NCBI GenBank assembly: GCA_000403315.2
Contig: KE159636.1
Span: 2,792,233-2,856,232 of the forward strand
Length of the DNA: 64,000 nt
DNA from: Lachnospiraceae bacterium A2
GTDB lineage: Bacteria > Bacillota > Clostridia > Lachnospirales > Lachnospiraceae
Direction of reading: 5' to 3'
The notes beneath the pieces are model-generated. The model ran no database searches, was not told the origin of the DNA, and saw only the letters and a list, made by a program, of their open reading frames with translations. Made by a program: the position numbers and the translations under genes. Of the stretch, positions 50,590-59,627 are shown in pieces (the stretch's first letter is position 1; every line of letters begins with the position of its first letter).

Positions 50590-51745
50590 AAAAACATACC
50601 CTCCATTCCCTTTTCGCAATTGCAATTGTCATCCCGTCTTCCGCATACTTCGGAAGCGCCAGCGTGCCTTTTTTGCCGGAGCCTCCAGCCCCGCAGCCAG
50701 CTCCCTTCCCGCGCCCTGCCCCGGGCTCCCACAGTTCCTCGCAGGCTTTCAGCGCCGCCCTTTCACAGACATTGCCGACCCCTACCTGCGACAGGACAAA
50801 GGGCGACTCCTGAAACGTTCCCTGTACCTGCTGTAATTCCTCCGCCGTATACGTCAGGAATAAAACCCCTTCTTTCTGGCACCATCCTACCAGCCCGGGC
50901 TCACCGCTTTTCTGGGAAACAGAAGCAAGGGCAAGCACCTGCGTGGCAGAAATCCCAAGTTCCCTTAGTTTCCTCTGGACCAGGCCATTGAGCTCCTCCA
51001 TGCTTTTTCCCTTCCTGCAGCCCATCCCTATCACATATTCCCTGGGGTGCAGCAGGACAGACGCATGGAATTCCCCCTTTTCGGAAGTAACTACAATGTC
51101 AGCCCCGCTGGCAGGGGGATACGGCACAAGCTCTACCCCTTCCGGCACGGAAGCCAGTTCCCCGGCCTTCCCTTCCTCAAAAAAGCTGTGCCCCGGCTCT
51201 ATGGACATGGTAAGGGGTTTCCCTGCCAGAACTTTTGAGGAAACCTTCACAATCCCGCTTTTATCTGCAATGGAACAGCCATTCTCCTTGGCAAATATAT
51301 CCACCGCAAAGGCCTGGTTCAAGTCTGTAGCCGTGGTAACCACAGGCGCTGCGCCTGTTTTCCCAGCTAAATAGGCAGCAATCCTGTTGGCTCCGCCCAT
51401 ATGCCCCGATAAAATTGGGATAATATAGTTTCCTTTCTCGTCCATGACGAGCACCGGCGGATCGTGCAGCTTGTCCGTAAGGTAAGGCGCAATTGCCCGG
51501 ACTGCAATGCCGCAGGCCCCAATGAACAGCAGGGCATTCCGCTCCTGCATCTGCCCCTTTGCCCACTCTCCCACGGAGGTTTCCACAGGCAGCACGCCAG
51601 AACCGGGCCTTTCCTCCATGCAGGCCTTGCATTTCGTATAGAAGCAGGCGGTAAGCCCCCCGTCTGCATCCTGCGCAAGCAGCCCTGCAATCTTCTGGGA
51701 AAGCCGCATTCCCTGCCCCGTAAAGCTTATAATGCTTATCCTCAT
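50579..51745 (-). CDS. cbiG: Cobalt-precorrin-5A hydrolase
   Basis: Opens the delta-lactone ring of cobalt-precorrin-5A and releases acetaldehyde; specific to the anaerobic route. The 388-aa protein has the N-terminal ISIISFTGQGMRLSQKI, FIGACGIAVRAIAPYL, LSGHMGGANRIA, and the C-terminal domain starting GMGCRKGKSMEELNGLV with ALASVSQKSGEPGLV. The start has GGAGGGG a little far upstream. Between the two domains, VDKSGIVKVSS-like central residues are seen. Confidence 0.94.
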   Translation of the reverse strand: MRISIISFTGQGMRLSQKIAGLLAQDADGGLTACFYTKCKACMEERPGSGVLPVETSVGEWAKGQMQERNALLFIGACGIAVRAIAPYLTDKLHDPPVLVMDEKGNYIIPILSGHMGGANRIAAYLAGKTGAAPVVTTATDLNQAFAVDIFAKENGCSIADKSGIVKVSSKVLAGKPLTMSIEPGHSFFEEGKAGELASVPEGVELVPYPPASGADIVVTSEKGEFHASVLLHPREYVIGMGCRKGKSMEELNGLVQRKLRELGISATQVLALASVSQKSGEPGLVGWCQKEGVLFLTYTAEELQQVQGTFQESPFVLSQVGVGNVCERAALKACEELWEPGAGRGKGAGCGAGGSGKKGTLALPKYAEDGMTIAIAKREWRVCFYGA

Positions 51746-52518
51746 CCCTGTTCTGCCCCTCCGCACTTTGCCGCCCGGAACCCAGTGGAAAAATCAGGGG
51801 CATACAGCCTTGATTTCCCATAATTCTGGTGGGCAATCACATCCCCTACCAAAATCAGGGCTGTGGAAGTAATGCCATGCTCCACGGATGTCTGGTGCAG
51901 GGTTCCCACTGTGCAAAGATATGCTTCTTCCTCCGGCCATGTGGCCTTATAAACAAGGGCCGCCGGCGTGTCCTCCCGGTAGCCCCCGGCAATCAGCCGC
52001 CGGCTGAGCTCCTCCGCCATCCCTGCACTCAGATAAATTGCCATAGACGCCTGATGGGCGGCAAAGCTTTCAATGCTTTCTTTCTCAGGGACTTTCGTCC
52101 GCCCTTCCATCCTTGTAATCACCAGGGACTGGGAAACGCCTGGGAGGGTATATTCCAAATTCAGGGATGCCGCCGCCCCAAAGCAGGCGCTTACCCCCGG
52201 GCAGCTCTCATATGGGATCCCGCGCTGCTCCAGCTCATCCATCTGTTCCCTGACTGCCCCGTAAATACTTGGTTCCCCGGTATGGAGCCGGACTGTGGTT
52301 TTCCCTTCCGCTTCCGCGCGGCAGATTAACTCAATGACTTCCCCTAATGTTAATTTCGCGCTGTTATGCACCTCGCAGCCTTCCCCTGCATAGGCAAGCA
52401 GCTCCGGGTTGACTAAAGAGCCGGCATAGATTACCACGTCTGCCTGCCCTAACAGCCGCATCCCCCGGACTGTAATCAAATCGGCTGCCCCTGTTCCTGC
52501 TCCAACAAAATAAACCAT
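51742..52518 (-). CDS. cbiF: Cobalt-precorrin-4 C11-methyltransferase
   Basis: Adds the C11 methyl with SAM. The 258-aa protein starts MVYFVGAGTGAADLITVRG and has VVIYAGSLVNPELL, RLHTGEPSIYGAVREQMDEL and PGVSACFGAAASLNLEYTLPG, which is CbiF/CobM. GGAGGCGG is at ideal distance from this ATG. A longer frame of 34 codons overlaps cbiD and is rejected. The start lies inside the cbiD end (43-nt overlap). Confidence 0.95.
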   Translation of the reverse strand: MVYFVGAGTGAADLITVRGMRLLGQADVVIYAGSLVNPELLAYAGEGCEVHNSAKLTLGEVIELICRAEAEGKTTVRLHTGEPSIYGAVREQMDELEQRGIPYESCPGVSACFGAAASLNLEYTLPGVSQSLVITRMEGRTKVPEKESIESFAAHQASMAIYLSAGMAEELSRRLIAGGYREDTPAALVYKATWPEEEAYLCTVGTLHQTSVEHGITSTALILVGDVIAHQNYGKSRLYAPDFSTGFRAAKCGGAEQG

Positions 52519-53600
52519 TGTTCCGCCTCCCTGCTTTTTGCCAATTCCCCAAACCCATTGGCATATAATATACAATCTGCTTCCATCCTGCCCCCGGCAC
52601 GGCGTTCCATATAGTAGCAAACACGCTCCGCAACCCGGTCCATGACATGCTGTAATTTCCCGCTTTCCTTTAAGATAGGGATTGCTTCTTCAGTAGTGGC
52701 GCAGTCCAAAACCTTACAGATTTGGCTGGGATCCACCTGTTCCTTTATGGCGCAGGCGGCAAGAAGCTCCATCCTGCAGTCCGCTTCCCTGGAATGGGTG
52801 TTCATAATCCCCCCGGCCACCTTAACCAGTTTGCCCACATGGCCTGCCAGAAGCATTTTCTGAAACCCCAGCCCCACCGCCATGTCAATTGTTTCCCCTA
52901 TAAAATTGCTGCACTTTATGCTCCTGTCTAAATCATATCCATACGTTTCCCTCATAAAATCCAAGCCGTAATTCCCCGGTGAAACGGCAACGTAACGAAA
53001 CCCCATTGCCCTTCTCTGGCGCAATTCTGCCTGAATGGTATCTAATAATGCCTGACTGCTCATAGGCTCCACAATGCCGCTGCTCCCTAAAATAGAAATG
53101 CCCCCCACAATACCAAGCCTTGGGTTAAAAGTATTCCTGCCCAATTCTTCCCCTTTTGGCACGGAAATCTCAACCTGCAGGCTTCCCCTGTAATCCACAG
53201 CCCTGCAAACCTCCAGCACTTCTTTCGTTATCATTTCCCTTGGGACGCGGTTAATGGCAGCATTGCCGACAGGCTGGTCAAGCCCTGGCCTTGTCACCCT
53301 CCCCACGCCTTCTCTGCCATCAATCAGGATCTCCTGCTCCTGCCCCTGCCCATACAGGCAGGAAACCTTGGCATACACCCATGCGCCTGTTGTAACATCT
53401 GGATCGTCCCCGCCGTCCTTTTCCACGGCGCAGGCCACCGTATGCTCACTGCGGCTAATGTCCAGAATCTTTGCATGGTATTGGATGCCTTTTGGCGTTT
53501 CTATGGAAATTTCTTTCTTCTCCCGCCCCGTCAGCAGCATATAGGCAGCCGCCTTTGCCGCCGCTGCCGCGCAGCTTCCGGTTGTAAACCCGTATCTCAT
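52476..53600 (-). CDS. cbiD: Cobalt-precorrin-5B C1-methyltransferase
   Basis: Methylates C1 in the anaerobic route. The 374-aa protein begins MRYGFTTGSCAAAAAKAA, then GGDDPDVTTGAWVYAKV, RVTRPGLDQPVGNAAINRVPREMI, GGISILGSSGIVEPMS and GHVGKLVKVAGGIMNTHSREADCR, all typical. An in-frame extension of 80 codons upstream is within cbiB and has no support. AAAGGA precedes the ATG. Its presence with cbiG and cbiK marks the cobalt-early pathway. Confidence 0.95.
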   Translation of the reverse strand: MRYGFTTGSCAAAAAKAAAYMLLTGREKKEISIETPKGIQYHAKILDISRSEHTVACAVEKDGGDDPDVTTGAWVYAKVSCLYGQGQEQEILIDGREGVGRVTRPGLDQPVGNAAINRVPREMITKEVLEVCRAVDYRGSLQVEISVPKGEELGRNTFNPRLGIVGGISILGSSGIVEPMSSQALLDTIQAELRQRRAMGFRYVAVSPGNYGLDFMRETYGYDLDRSIKCSNFIGETIDMAVGLGFQKMLLAGHVGKLVKVAGGIMNTHSREADCRMELLAACAIKEQVDPSQICKVLDCATTEEAIPILKESGKLQHVMDRVAERVCYYMERRAGGRMEADCILYANGFGELAKSREAEQWFILLEQEQGQPI

Positions 53601-53613
53601 CCTGTTTTTCCTT

Positions 53614-54600
53614 TCAAACCAGCGCCAGCATTGCCAGCAGGCACAATATTTCACACGTCCATGCAGCGGCGTACAGCAGCCGGTTCGCCCGCTTGATGTC
53701 CTCATATCCTGCCTGGCGCAGTGGGTCCCCAATATAGGGCTTTTTGACGGTTTTGCCAAAATAGCTGGCGTCCCCTGCAAGCTGTATCCCAAGGGCTCCG
53801 GCGCACACCGCTTCTGTCTGGGCGGAATTGGGGCTTGCATGGTTCCTTCTGTCCCTCTGGTAGATTGCCCATGCCCCTTTCCCGGAAAAACCGCTGCCCA
53901 TCAAGCAAGCGGAAAAGGCCATCAGGCAGGCGCTGATCCTGGAGGGGATAAAATTCATAACGTCGTCCAACTTTGCGGCTGCCCTGCCAAAATACAGGTA
54001 TTCCTCATTTTTATACCCTACCATGGAATCCATGGTGTTCACCGCCTTATAAAAAAACCCCAGGGCCGGTCCCCCCACTGCAAGGTACAGCATGGGGGCG
54101 ATTACCCCGTCAGAAGTATTTTCTGCTACCGTTTCGACAGCCGCCTTTGCAACCCCTTCTTCATCCAGGCATTCCGTATCCCTGCCCACAATCATGGAAA
54201 CTGCATGCCTTGCCTGCTGTAAGCTGCCCTCCTTTAACGCCTGGTACACTTTCATGCTCTCTGTTTTCAGGCACTTGGCTGCCAGCGCCTGATACGTCAT
54301 TACGGCTTCTGCCGCTATCCCCAAATACGGATGCAGCCCATAGGCCAAAAGCAGCAAAGAAACCGTCACAGCCCCAGTGCTGGCAAGCACAAGGAACACA
54401 AGCCCTGCCCCCTGCCAGAGTTCCACGGCAGGGTTTATTGGCCCCTGCCCTGCTTTCCCTTTGCCGAAACGGCGTATTTTCTGCCCTGCCCCTGCTATCA
54501 GCTTCCCAATCAGCCGGATTGGGTGGGGCAGCCAGTAAGGGTCCCCAAACAGCAAATCCAGGAAAAATCCCAGGGCAAACGCAATCATATGGTATTTCAT
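53614..54600 (-). CDS. cbiB: Adenosylcobinamide-phosphate synthase
   Basis: Integral membrane enzyme that attaches aminopropanol (phosphate) to adenosylcobyrate. The 328-aa protein has several membrane helices and the CbiB motifs [21 protein letters not shown] (in parts), [39 protein letters not shown] (in parts) and [21 protein letters not shown]. It overlaps cobC by an ATGA-type junction at 54597-54600 and is 13 nt from cbiD. Confidence 0.95.
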   Translation of the reverse strand: [328 protein letters not shown]

Positions 54601-55241
54601 ATCTCTGTTACAACCTCAATCTGAATCTTAACCTTCCCTGTTACATGTTCCTCCTGCCACCCCATCCTGCACAGGTATCCCCTGCCGTTTTTGGCCTGGC
54701 AGCTAAAATATTCCCTGCCGCCAAAGGAAGAAAGCAGCGCCATAATTGTCCCCCCATGGAGGACAGCCCCAGCCTGGGCAGGCCTGCCGCCCTGCCGCCC
54801 TGCCATCCTTTCCAGTTCCCTGCACAGGTTCCCCAGCCCTTTTTCACAGCGCAGGATAAAACTGTCCCTGTTTTCCCCCTCCGGAAAATCCAGGATCCCG
54901 CCGCTTTGCACCCATGCCTGATACCGGGCGTCCCCCTGCAGTTCCTTATAATTCTTATATTCAAACCTGCCAAAATCCATTTCTTCCCATTCCGGGATAA
55001 GGATGGGGACAAGCTGGGGATAGAGGATATCTGCAGTTTCCACGCACCTTTTCATCGGGCTGGAAAACAGGCAGCCTACCTCTGGGTAACAGCCATTGGC
55101 TTTTTGGGACAGCAGCCCCTGGATCCCTTCTGGGGAAAGGGATTCGTCCGTTTTCCCCAGATACCTCCGTTCCCTGTTCGCCCGGGTTTCCCCATGGCGG
55201 ACCAGCGCAAGCGTCACTTGATTTTCTGCCCAATCCCGCAT
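54597..55241 (-). CDS. cobC: Alpha-ribazole phosphatase-type histidine phosphatase
   Basis: A 214-aa histidine phosphatase with LVRHGETRANRERRYLGKTD near the N terminus (phospho-accepting His in RHG), SSPMKRCVETA, EEMDFGRFEYKNYKEL and HGGTIMALL, the second His. In B12 operons such proteins dephosphorylate alpha-ribazole phosphate or the final cobalamin phosphate. It overlaps the CobU-like gene upstream by 28 nt and cbiB downstream by 4 nt. Confidence 0.88.
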   Translation of the reverse strand: MRDWAENQVTLALVRHGETRANRERRYLGKTDESLSPEGIQGLLSQKANGCYPEVGCLFSSPMKRCVETADILYPQLVPILIPEWEEMDFGRFEYKNYKELQGDARYQAWVQSGGILDFPEGENRDSFILRCEKGLGNLCRELERMAGRQGGRPAQAGAVLHGGTIMALLSSFGGREYFSCQAKNGRGYLCRMGWQEEHVTGKVKIQIEVVTEI

Positions 55242-55597
55242 ATGACCCGTTCCACCTCCTCAGCCCTTTGGGCAAGCAGGATAAGGATCCTGCCTACCCG
55301 TTCCCGGTACTCCCGTTCCGCTGAGCCTGCCGGGACAATCCCATTCCCAACTTCGTCGCAAATAATGATGCAGTCCCCATAAGCGTCCAGCAAGCCGGAG
55401 ATTTCCTCCTCCGGGCAGCCTCCTTCCGATATGCGGCTTTTCACCCACTGATGGAAATGGTTGACTACCAACTGCTTCCCCTGCAAGCTGCCAGGTTCCG
55501 GCCAAGCCCCGTCTAAGGCCACGGGCTCCTGTAACTTGTATTTTGAAAATACATACTCTAATTTTCCCTGGGCATATCCGCCTATTACTAATTTCAT
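55214..55597 (-). CDS. Short CobU-like protein
   Basis: A 127-aa protein with a shortened CobU fold. It has a variant P-loop, IGGYAQGKLEYV, and the CobU C-terminal block IICDEVGNGIVPAG, then REYRERVGRILILLAQRAEEV, but lacks about 50 internal residues, including the guanylylation His region seen in true CobU. A full CobU is encoded two genes upstream, so this is a divergent paralogue, perhaps a kinase-only or regulatory form. Similar short proteins occur in clostridial B12 loci. It overlaps cobC. Confidence 0.75.
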   Translation of the reverse strand: MKLVIGGYAQGKLEYVFSKYKLQEPVALDGAWPEPGSLQGKQLVVNHFHQWVKSRISEGGCPEEEISGLLDAYGDCIIICDEVGNGIVPAGSAEREYRERVGRILILLAQRAEEVERVICGIGQKIK

Positions 55598-55610
55598 TTT
55601 TCCCTAACCC

Positions 55611-56396
55611 CTAATTCCATGCTGAATTATGCCAATGCAGCCCAATCTGGGCCACCGCCGCCGCCACCGCCATGCAGCCTTCGCAAAGGACGACAAAATA
55701 TCCTGACGTATCCCCGGAAACCCCGCCAAATTCCTTCTTGCTGCGGTAATAGTAGTAAACAAGCACCAACACAGCGGCCGCTGATACCGACAGCCCTGCG
55801 GGAACCGACAGCCAAAGCATCCAGCCCACGCATGCCATCCCCTGCAGGTATAAGGAGCCCTTCACAATGTTTTTCTGGGAACTGTCTGCAAACTGGAACA
55901 GCATCCCATCTTTTTTTGCCAATGGGAAGGAAACTACGCTGATCCCGCAAAGGCACCGGGACAGGAAAAAACCGCCGCACATGATTTGGAGCAGTACGCC
56001 CTTAAGTTCAGAAAACGCCCCAAAAAATACCGCCCCATAGGCCACCAGCATAATTACCGCAAAGGCGCCGATATGGGAATCCTTTAAAATCTCCAGTTTC
56101 CGTTCCCTTGGGCTATAGGAGTGCAAGGCGTCCATGGTATCCATAAAACCGTCCAGATGGATTCCCCCTGTAATGATCAGCGGGACCGCTGCCCCCACAG
56201 CAGCGCGGCACAGCTCCCCAACGCCGGTTCTGCCGCAGAAACCATCCCAGAAATAAACGCATCCCCCAACCACTGCCCCTACCCATGGGAAAAAGCAAAA
56301 AATATACTTCATGTCTTCTTCCTCCCATGGGAACTGGGGGACTGGTATTTTTGAATACATGGAAAACGCTATAAAAAAAGATTTTATCGCCTTCAT
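55611..56396 (-). CDS. cobS: Adenosylcobinamide-GDP ribazoletransferase (cobalamin synthase)
   Basis: Membrane enzyme joining adenosylcobinamide-GDP and alpha-ribazole. The 261-aa protein has FFIAFSMYSKIPVP at the N terminus, FFPWVGAVVGG, then ITGGIHLDGFMDTMDALHSY with the acidic metal-binding D-x-x-D pattern, and several membrane helices. GGAAGGGG precedes the ATG, which overlaps the cobU stop (ATGA). Confidence 0.94.
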   Translation of the reverse strand: MKAIKSFFIAFSMYSKIPVPQFPWEEEDMKYIFCFFPWVGAVVGGCVYFWDGFCGRTGVGELCRAAVGAAVPLIITGGIHLDGFMDTMDALHSYSPRERKLEILKDSHIGAFAVIMLVAYGAVFFGAFSELKGVLLQIMCGGFFLSRCLCGISVVSFPLAKKDGMLFQFADSSQKNIVKGSLYLQGMACVGWMLWLSVPAGLSVSAAAVLVLVYYYYRSKKEFGGVSGDTSGYFVVLCEGCMAVAAAVAQIGLHWHNSAWN

Positions 56397-56953
56397 GCCT
56401 GCCCCTTCCAATTCAGCCCCTGTTTCAAAACCACTGGAATCCCCGCCACTACTTCCACCACATAATCGGCCGCTTGTGCAAGGGCCCGGTTAATCCGCCC
56501 CATTGCGCGGATATATTCCATAGTTGCCGGATCATAACAGATGCCGTCTTCAAATACATTGTTGCTTACCACCACCAAATGCGCCGTTTCCTTCCCCAGC
56601 AGCCCAACCCCCTGGATCACCTGCTCCGCTGCCTGCGCCCCTGGCTTTGCTTCTGGCTGCTGGAACATTTCATTTGCCGTCAGGTTGGAAATGCATTCCA
56701 GCAAGGCAACTCTTTCCCCTTCCTCCATGCAGCCTACCGCTTTTTGGATTTCTGTTGGCTGCTCAATGGTAAGGAAACCTTTGCCCCTCCGCAATGCCCG
56801 GTGGCGTTCTACCCGCTGTTCCCCTTCCCTGCCAAACACCTGCATGGTGGCAAGGTAATATTTTTTCGCCGCAGGGGAGGAAAGCGAAACTGCCAGTTCC
56901 TCCGCATAGGAAGATTTTCCGCTCCCGCTCCCGCCAATCACCAGTGCCATCAT
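56393..56953 (-). CDS. cobU: Adenosylcobinamide kinase/guanylyltransferase
   Basis: Bifunctional enzyme that phosphorylates adenosylcobinamide and then transfers GMP to it. The 186-aa protein has the P-loop LVIGGSGSGKSSYAE, RHRALRRGKGFLTIEQP with the guanylylated His in the VERHRALR segment, ALLECISNLTANEMF and VVVSNNVFEDGICY in place of the usual VSNEVG motif. The last change is notable: N-V replaces E-V, though the rest is standard. It lies 2 nt after cobT. Confidence 0.92.
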   Translation of the reverse strand: MMALVIGGSGSGKSSYAEELAVSLSSPAAKKYYLATMQVFGREGEQRVERHRALRRGKGFLTIEQPTEIQKAVGCMEEGERVALLECISNLTANEMFQQPEAKPGAQAAEQVIQGVGLLGKETAHLVVVSNNVFEDGICYDPATMEYIRAMGRINRALAQAADYVVEVVAGIPVVLKQGLNWKGQA

Positions 56954-56955
56954 AC

Positions 56956-58047
56956 TTAAAACCTCTTATACTGCTCTATCTGGATATCTGAAAAAGAAGT
57001 TTTCCCCCGGTATACACACATTGCCAGTTCCAGCAGGGACATCATCATAACCGCCCCCGTCCCTTCCCCCAGCGCCATGTTCCCATCTATCACAGGCTCT
57101 ATCCCCATCCCATGCACCATTTTTTCCACGGCTGGTTCTTTCCCTTTATGGGAAGGGATCAGGTACTGCAGGGTTCCCGGCGCCAAACGTTCTGCAAGGA
57201 ACCCTGCTACCATGCTGATAACCCCGTCCAAAACCACTGGGATATGGAATATCGCCCCGCCGATGCAGACCCCGGCAAGCCCTGCAATGTCCAGCCCGCC
57301 GACGGTTTCCAAAATAGTCAGGGGATCCGCCCCGTAAAGCTGGTACGTTTCTATTGCTTCTGAAATGACCTGCTTTTTATGCAGTAATTTCCCGTCGCAA
57401 AGCCCTGCGCCCCGGCCAGTCACTTCATCCGCCCCGCAGTTTAACAAGGCCGCCGCCACTGCGCTGCTGGTGGTGGTATTCCCAATCCCCATTTCGCCTG
57501 TGGCAAGCATCCGGTAGCCCTTCTGCTTACAGCCCTCCACGATTTCTATGCCGGTAAAAATTGCCTTTAGGGCTTCTTCCTGCGTCATGGCTGGTTCTTT
57601 CCTGAAATTCCTGGTGCCATTGCGGACCTTGCGGGAAAGCACCCCTGCGATTTCCCCCTCATAATTTATCCCAATGTCAACGGGGATGGTGTCCGCCCCT
57701 ATGGCAGCCGCCATTTTCCCTACGGAAGAAATGCCCCCCGCCATCTCCCTTGCCACTGCCAGCGTCACTTCCTGCCCTGCCTGGCTGATGCCTTCCTCCA
57801 CAATCCCATTGTCCGCGCACATAATGATAACGGCTTTTTTTGAGATATCCACGTCTTCGGTGCCCTGGATTGCGCCTATCTGCGCCGTAAGCTCCTCAAA
57901 CCGCCCCATGCCGTCCAAAGGCTTGGCAATGCCGTCCCAGTTCTCCTTCACTTTTTGGTAGGCTGCCCTGTCCGGGGTATCCACGGACAATCCCTCCAAT
58001 GCTTCTCTGGTATAATTCCCTGTTGTGTAGTTCGCCGTATTTCCCAT
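56956..58047 (-). CDS. cobT: Nicotinate-nucleotide:DMB phosphoribosyltransferase
   Basis: Makes alpha-ribazole phosphate from dimethylbenzimidazole (or another base) and nicotinate mononucleotide for the lower ligand. The 363-aa protein has IIMCADNGIVEEGISQ, GEMGIGNTTTSSAVAAAL, TGRGAGLCDGKLLHKK, GGLDIAGLAGVCIG and the catalytic Glu in GMGIEPVIDGNMALGEGTGAVM (in parts). The ATG with GTGGAGGAG was chosen; a 23-codon longer frame overlaps the upstream gap without support. Confidence 0.95.
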   Translation of the reverse strand: MGNTANYTTGNYTREALEGLSVDTPDRAAYQKVKENWDGIAKPLDGMGRFEELTAQIGAIQGTEDVDISKKAVIIMCADNGIVEEGISQAGQEVTLAVAREMAGGISSVGKMAAAIGADTIPVDIGINYEGEIAGVLSRKVRNGTRNFRKEPAMTQEEALKAIFTGIEIVEGCKQKGYRMLATGEMGIGNTTTSSAVAAALLNCGADEVTGRGAGLCDGKLLHKKQVISEAIETYQLYGADPLTILETVGGLDIAGLAGVCIGGAIFHIPVVLDGVISMVAGFLAERLAPGTLQYLIPSHKGKEPAVEKMVHGMGIEPVIDGNMALGEGTGAVMMMSLLELAMCVYRGKTSFSDIQIEQYKRF

Positions 58048-58130
58048 AAATCTCCTCCACGCTGATTCCAGCCATATGGGCCTGCGTTCCGCAAAGCATC
58101 CCCCAGGCTTTTCCATGGCTTTACAAATTA

Positions 58131-59606
58131 TCAGATTTGCGCATCCCGCAGCATCCCATAAACCTGTTCCATATCCAGATATTCCGCCAAAATATCCGCC
58201 AGCTTTTCATACTGTTTTTCTTTATAATCCTTAAAATCCAGGATATCCCCATGCCCCAGGGCAATCCCTTTCCGCCCTGCCAGGGCCTTCACCAGCGCCA
58301 TGGCAGCCGCCCCTTTGTCAAATACTCCATGGACATATGTCCCATACACATTTTTGCAGCTCCCAGTTACAAAGGGGCCTTCCGGGCTGCCGCCCCCTTC
58401 TGTGACACTCTGCCCCATATGTATCTCATAGCCCTCATACCCAAGGCCGGAAAGCGCTGAAAACACTCCTTCCAGCCGGTTGATGGCCCCATGGGCCTGG
58501 CGCCTTACTTTTTCCTGCTTTAGCTCTGTCCGGATGGGCAGAAGCCCCATCCCTTCCATGGCTCCCTCTGTTTCCATCCCGTCCGGGTCTAAAATCTCCG
58601 TGCCCATCATCTGGTATCCGCCGCATATGCCACAGACTGGCACTTGCCCCGCCAGGGCCTTCACGGCATCCTCCAGCCCATTCTGCCGCATCCAGCCTAA
58701 GTCCCCCATGGTGTTCTTGCTTCCAGGCAGAAATACCAAATCCGGGCATCCCAGGTCTGCTGCGGACGAAACATAGCGCACCGACACCTCCGGAATCTGG
58801 CCAAATACATTGAAATCTGTAAAATTAGAGATTCTGGGATAACGGATGACGGCTAAGTCCACCCTGCCCCGGCTCCGGTTCCCAAACCGCCCCGTCAGGC
58901 TGTCTTCATCTTCTAAGTCTATGTCCATATAGGGAACTACCCCCGCCACGGGGATGCCGCCCTTTTCCTCCAATATCCCAATGCCAGAATCCAGCAAGGA
59001 CTTATCCCCTCTGAATTTGTTAATGATAAGCCCCTTCACCCTGCTCCGTTCCGCTTCCGTCAGCAGCATCAGCGTCCCCAAAAGCTGGGCAAACACGCCG
59101 CCCCGGTCAATATCCCCTGCTAAAAGCACTGGGGCATCCAAAACCTCCGCAAGCCCCATATTTACAATGTCATGCTCCCGCAGGTTAATTTCCGCCGGGC
59201 TTCCGGCGCCTTCCACCACAATGATATCCGCCAGCCCTTCCAGCTTTTGGAATGCACGCTTAATGTCGGGGAGCAGGTTTTTCTTATACGCAAAATATTC
59301 CCTTGCCCCCATATTCCCAAGCACCTGCCCATTCACAATGACTTGCGAGCCGGTATGGTCGGTGGGCTTTAAGAGCACTGGGTTCATGCAGGCCAGCGGC
59401 GCTATCCCTGCCGCTTCCGCCTGCATGGCCTGGGCCCTTCCCATCTCAAGGCCTTCCCTGGTAATAAAGGAGTTTAGGGCCATATTCTGGGACTTAAAGG
59501 GAGCCACCCGGTACCCGTCCCGTTTCATCACCCTGCAGAGCCCTGCCACCAAAAGGCTCTTTCCCGCCCCGGACATAGTCCCTTGAATCATAATTACTTT
59601 TGCCAT
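58131..59606 (-). CDS. cbiP: Adenosylcobyrate synthase
   Basis: Amidates side chains b, d, e and g of adenosylcobyrinate diamide. The 491-aa protein starts [24 protein letters not shown] with the P-loop-like GTMSGAGKS, has [31 protein letters not shown] and [19 protein letters not shown], and the glutaminase nucleophile in [12 protein letters not shown]. It lies between the importer ATPase and cobT. An ATG four codons upstream is less likely than the one behind GGAGGG. Confidence 0.95.
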   Translation of the reverse strand: MAKVIMIQGTMSGAGKSLLVAGLCRVMKRDGYRVAPFKSQNMALNSFITREGLEMGRAQAMQAEAAGIAPLACMNPVLLKPTDHTGSQVIVNGQVLGNMGAREYFAYKKNLLPDIKRAFQKLEGLADIIVVEGAGSPAEINLREHDIVNMGLAEVLDAPVLLAGDIDRGGVFAQLLGTLMLLTEAERSRVKGLIINKFRGDKSLLDSGIGILEEKGGIPVAGVVPYMDIDLEDEDSLTGRFGNRSRGRVDLAVIRYPRISNFTDFNVFGQIPEVSVRYVSSAADLGCPDLVFLPGSKNTMGDLGWMRQNGLEDAVKALAGQVPVCGICGGYQMMGTEILDPDGMETEGAMEGMGLLPIRTELKQEKVRRQAHGAINRLEGVFSALSGLGYEGYEIHMGQSVTEGGGSPEGPFVTGSCKNVYGTYVHGVFDKGAAAMALVKALAGRKGIALGHGDILDFKDYKEKQYEKLADILAEYLDMEQVYGMLRDAQI

Positions 59607-59627
59607 AGTTCCCTCCATCCCTGCTTA

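Noticed and set aside
53973-55382. 469-codon plus-strand open frame across cbiB and cobC
   Set aside because: It is antisense to two clearly recognised genes, has no ribosome site, and its Pro/His/Ser-rich content is that of a shadow frame in GC-rich DNA.
58048-58130. Cobalamin riboswitch within the corrinoid operon
   Set aside because: Gaps between these genes are under 100 nt and no B12-box (GCCACTG) was seen. If present it should lie upstream of cbiK, outside the window.
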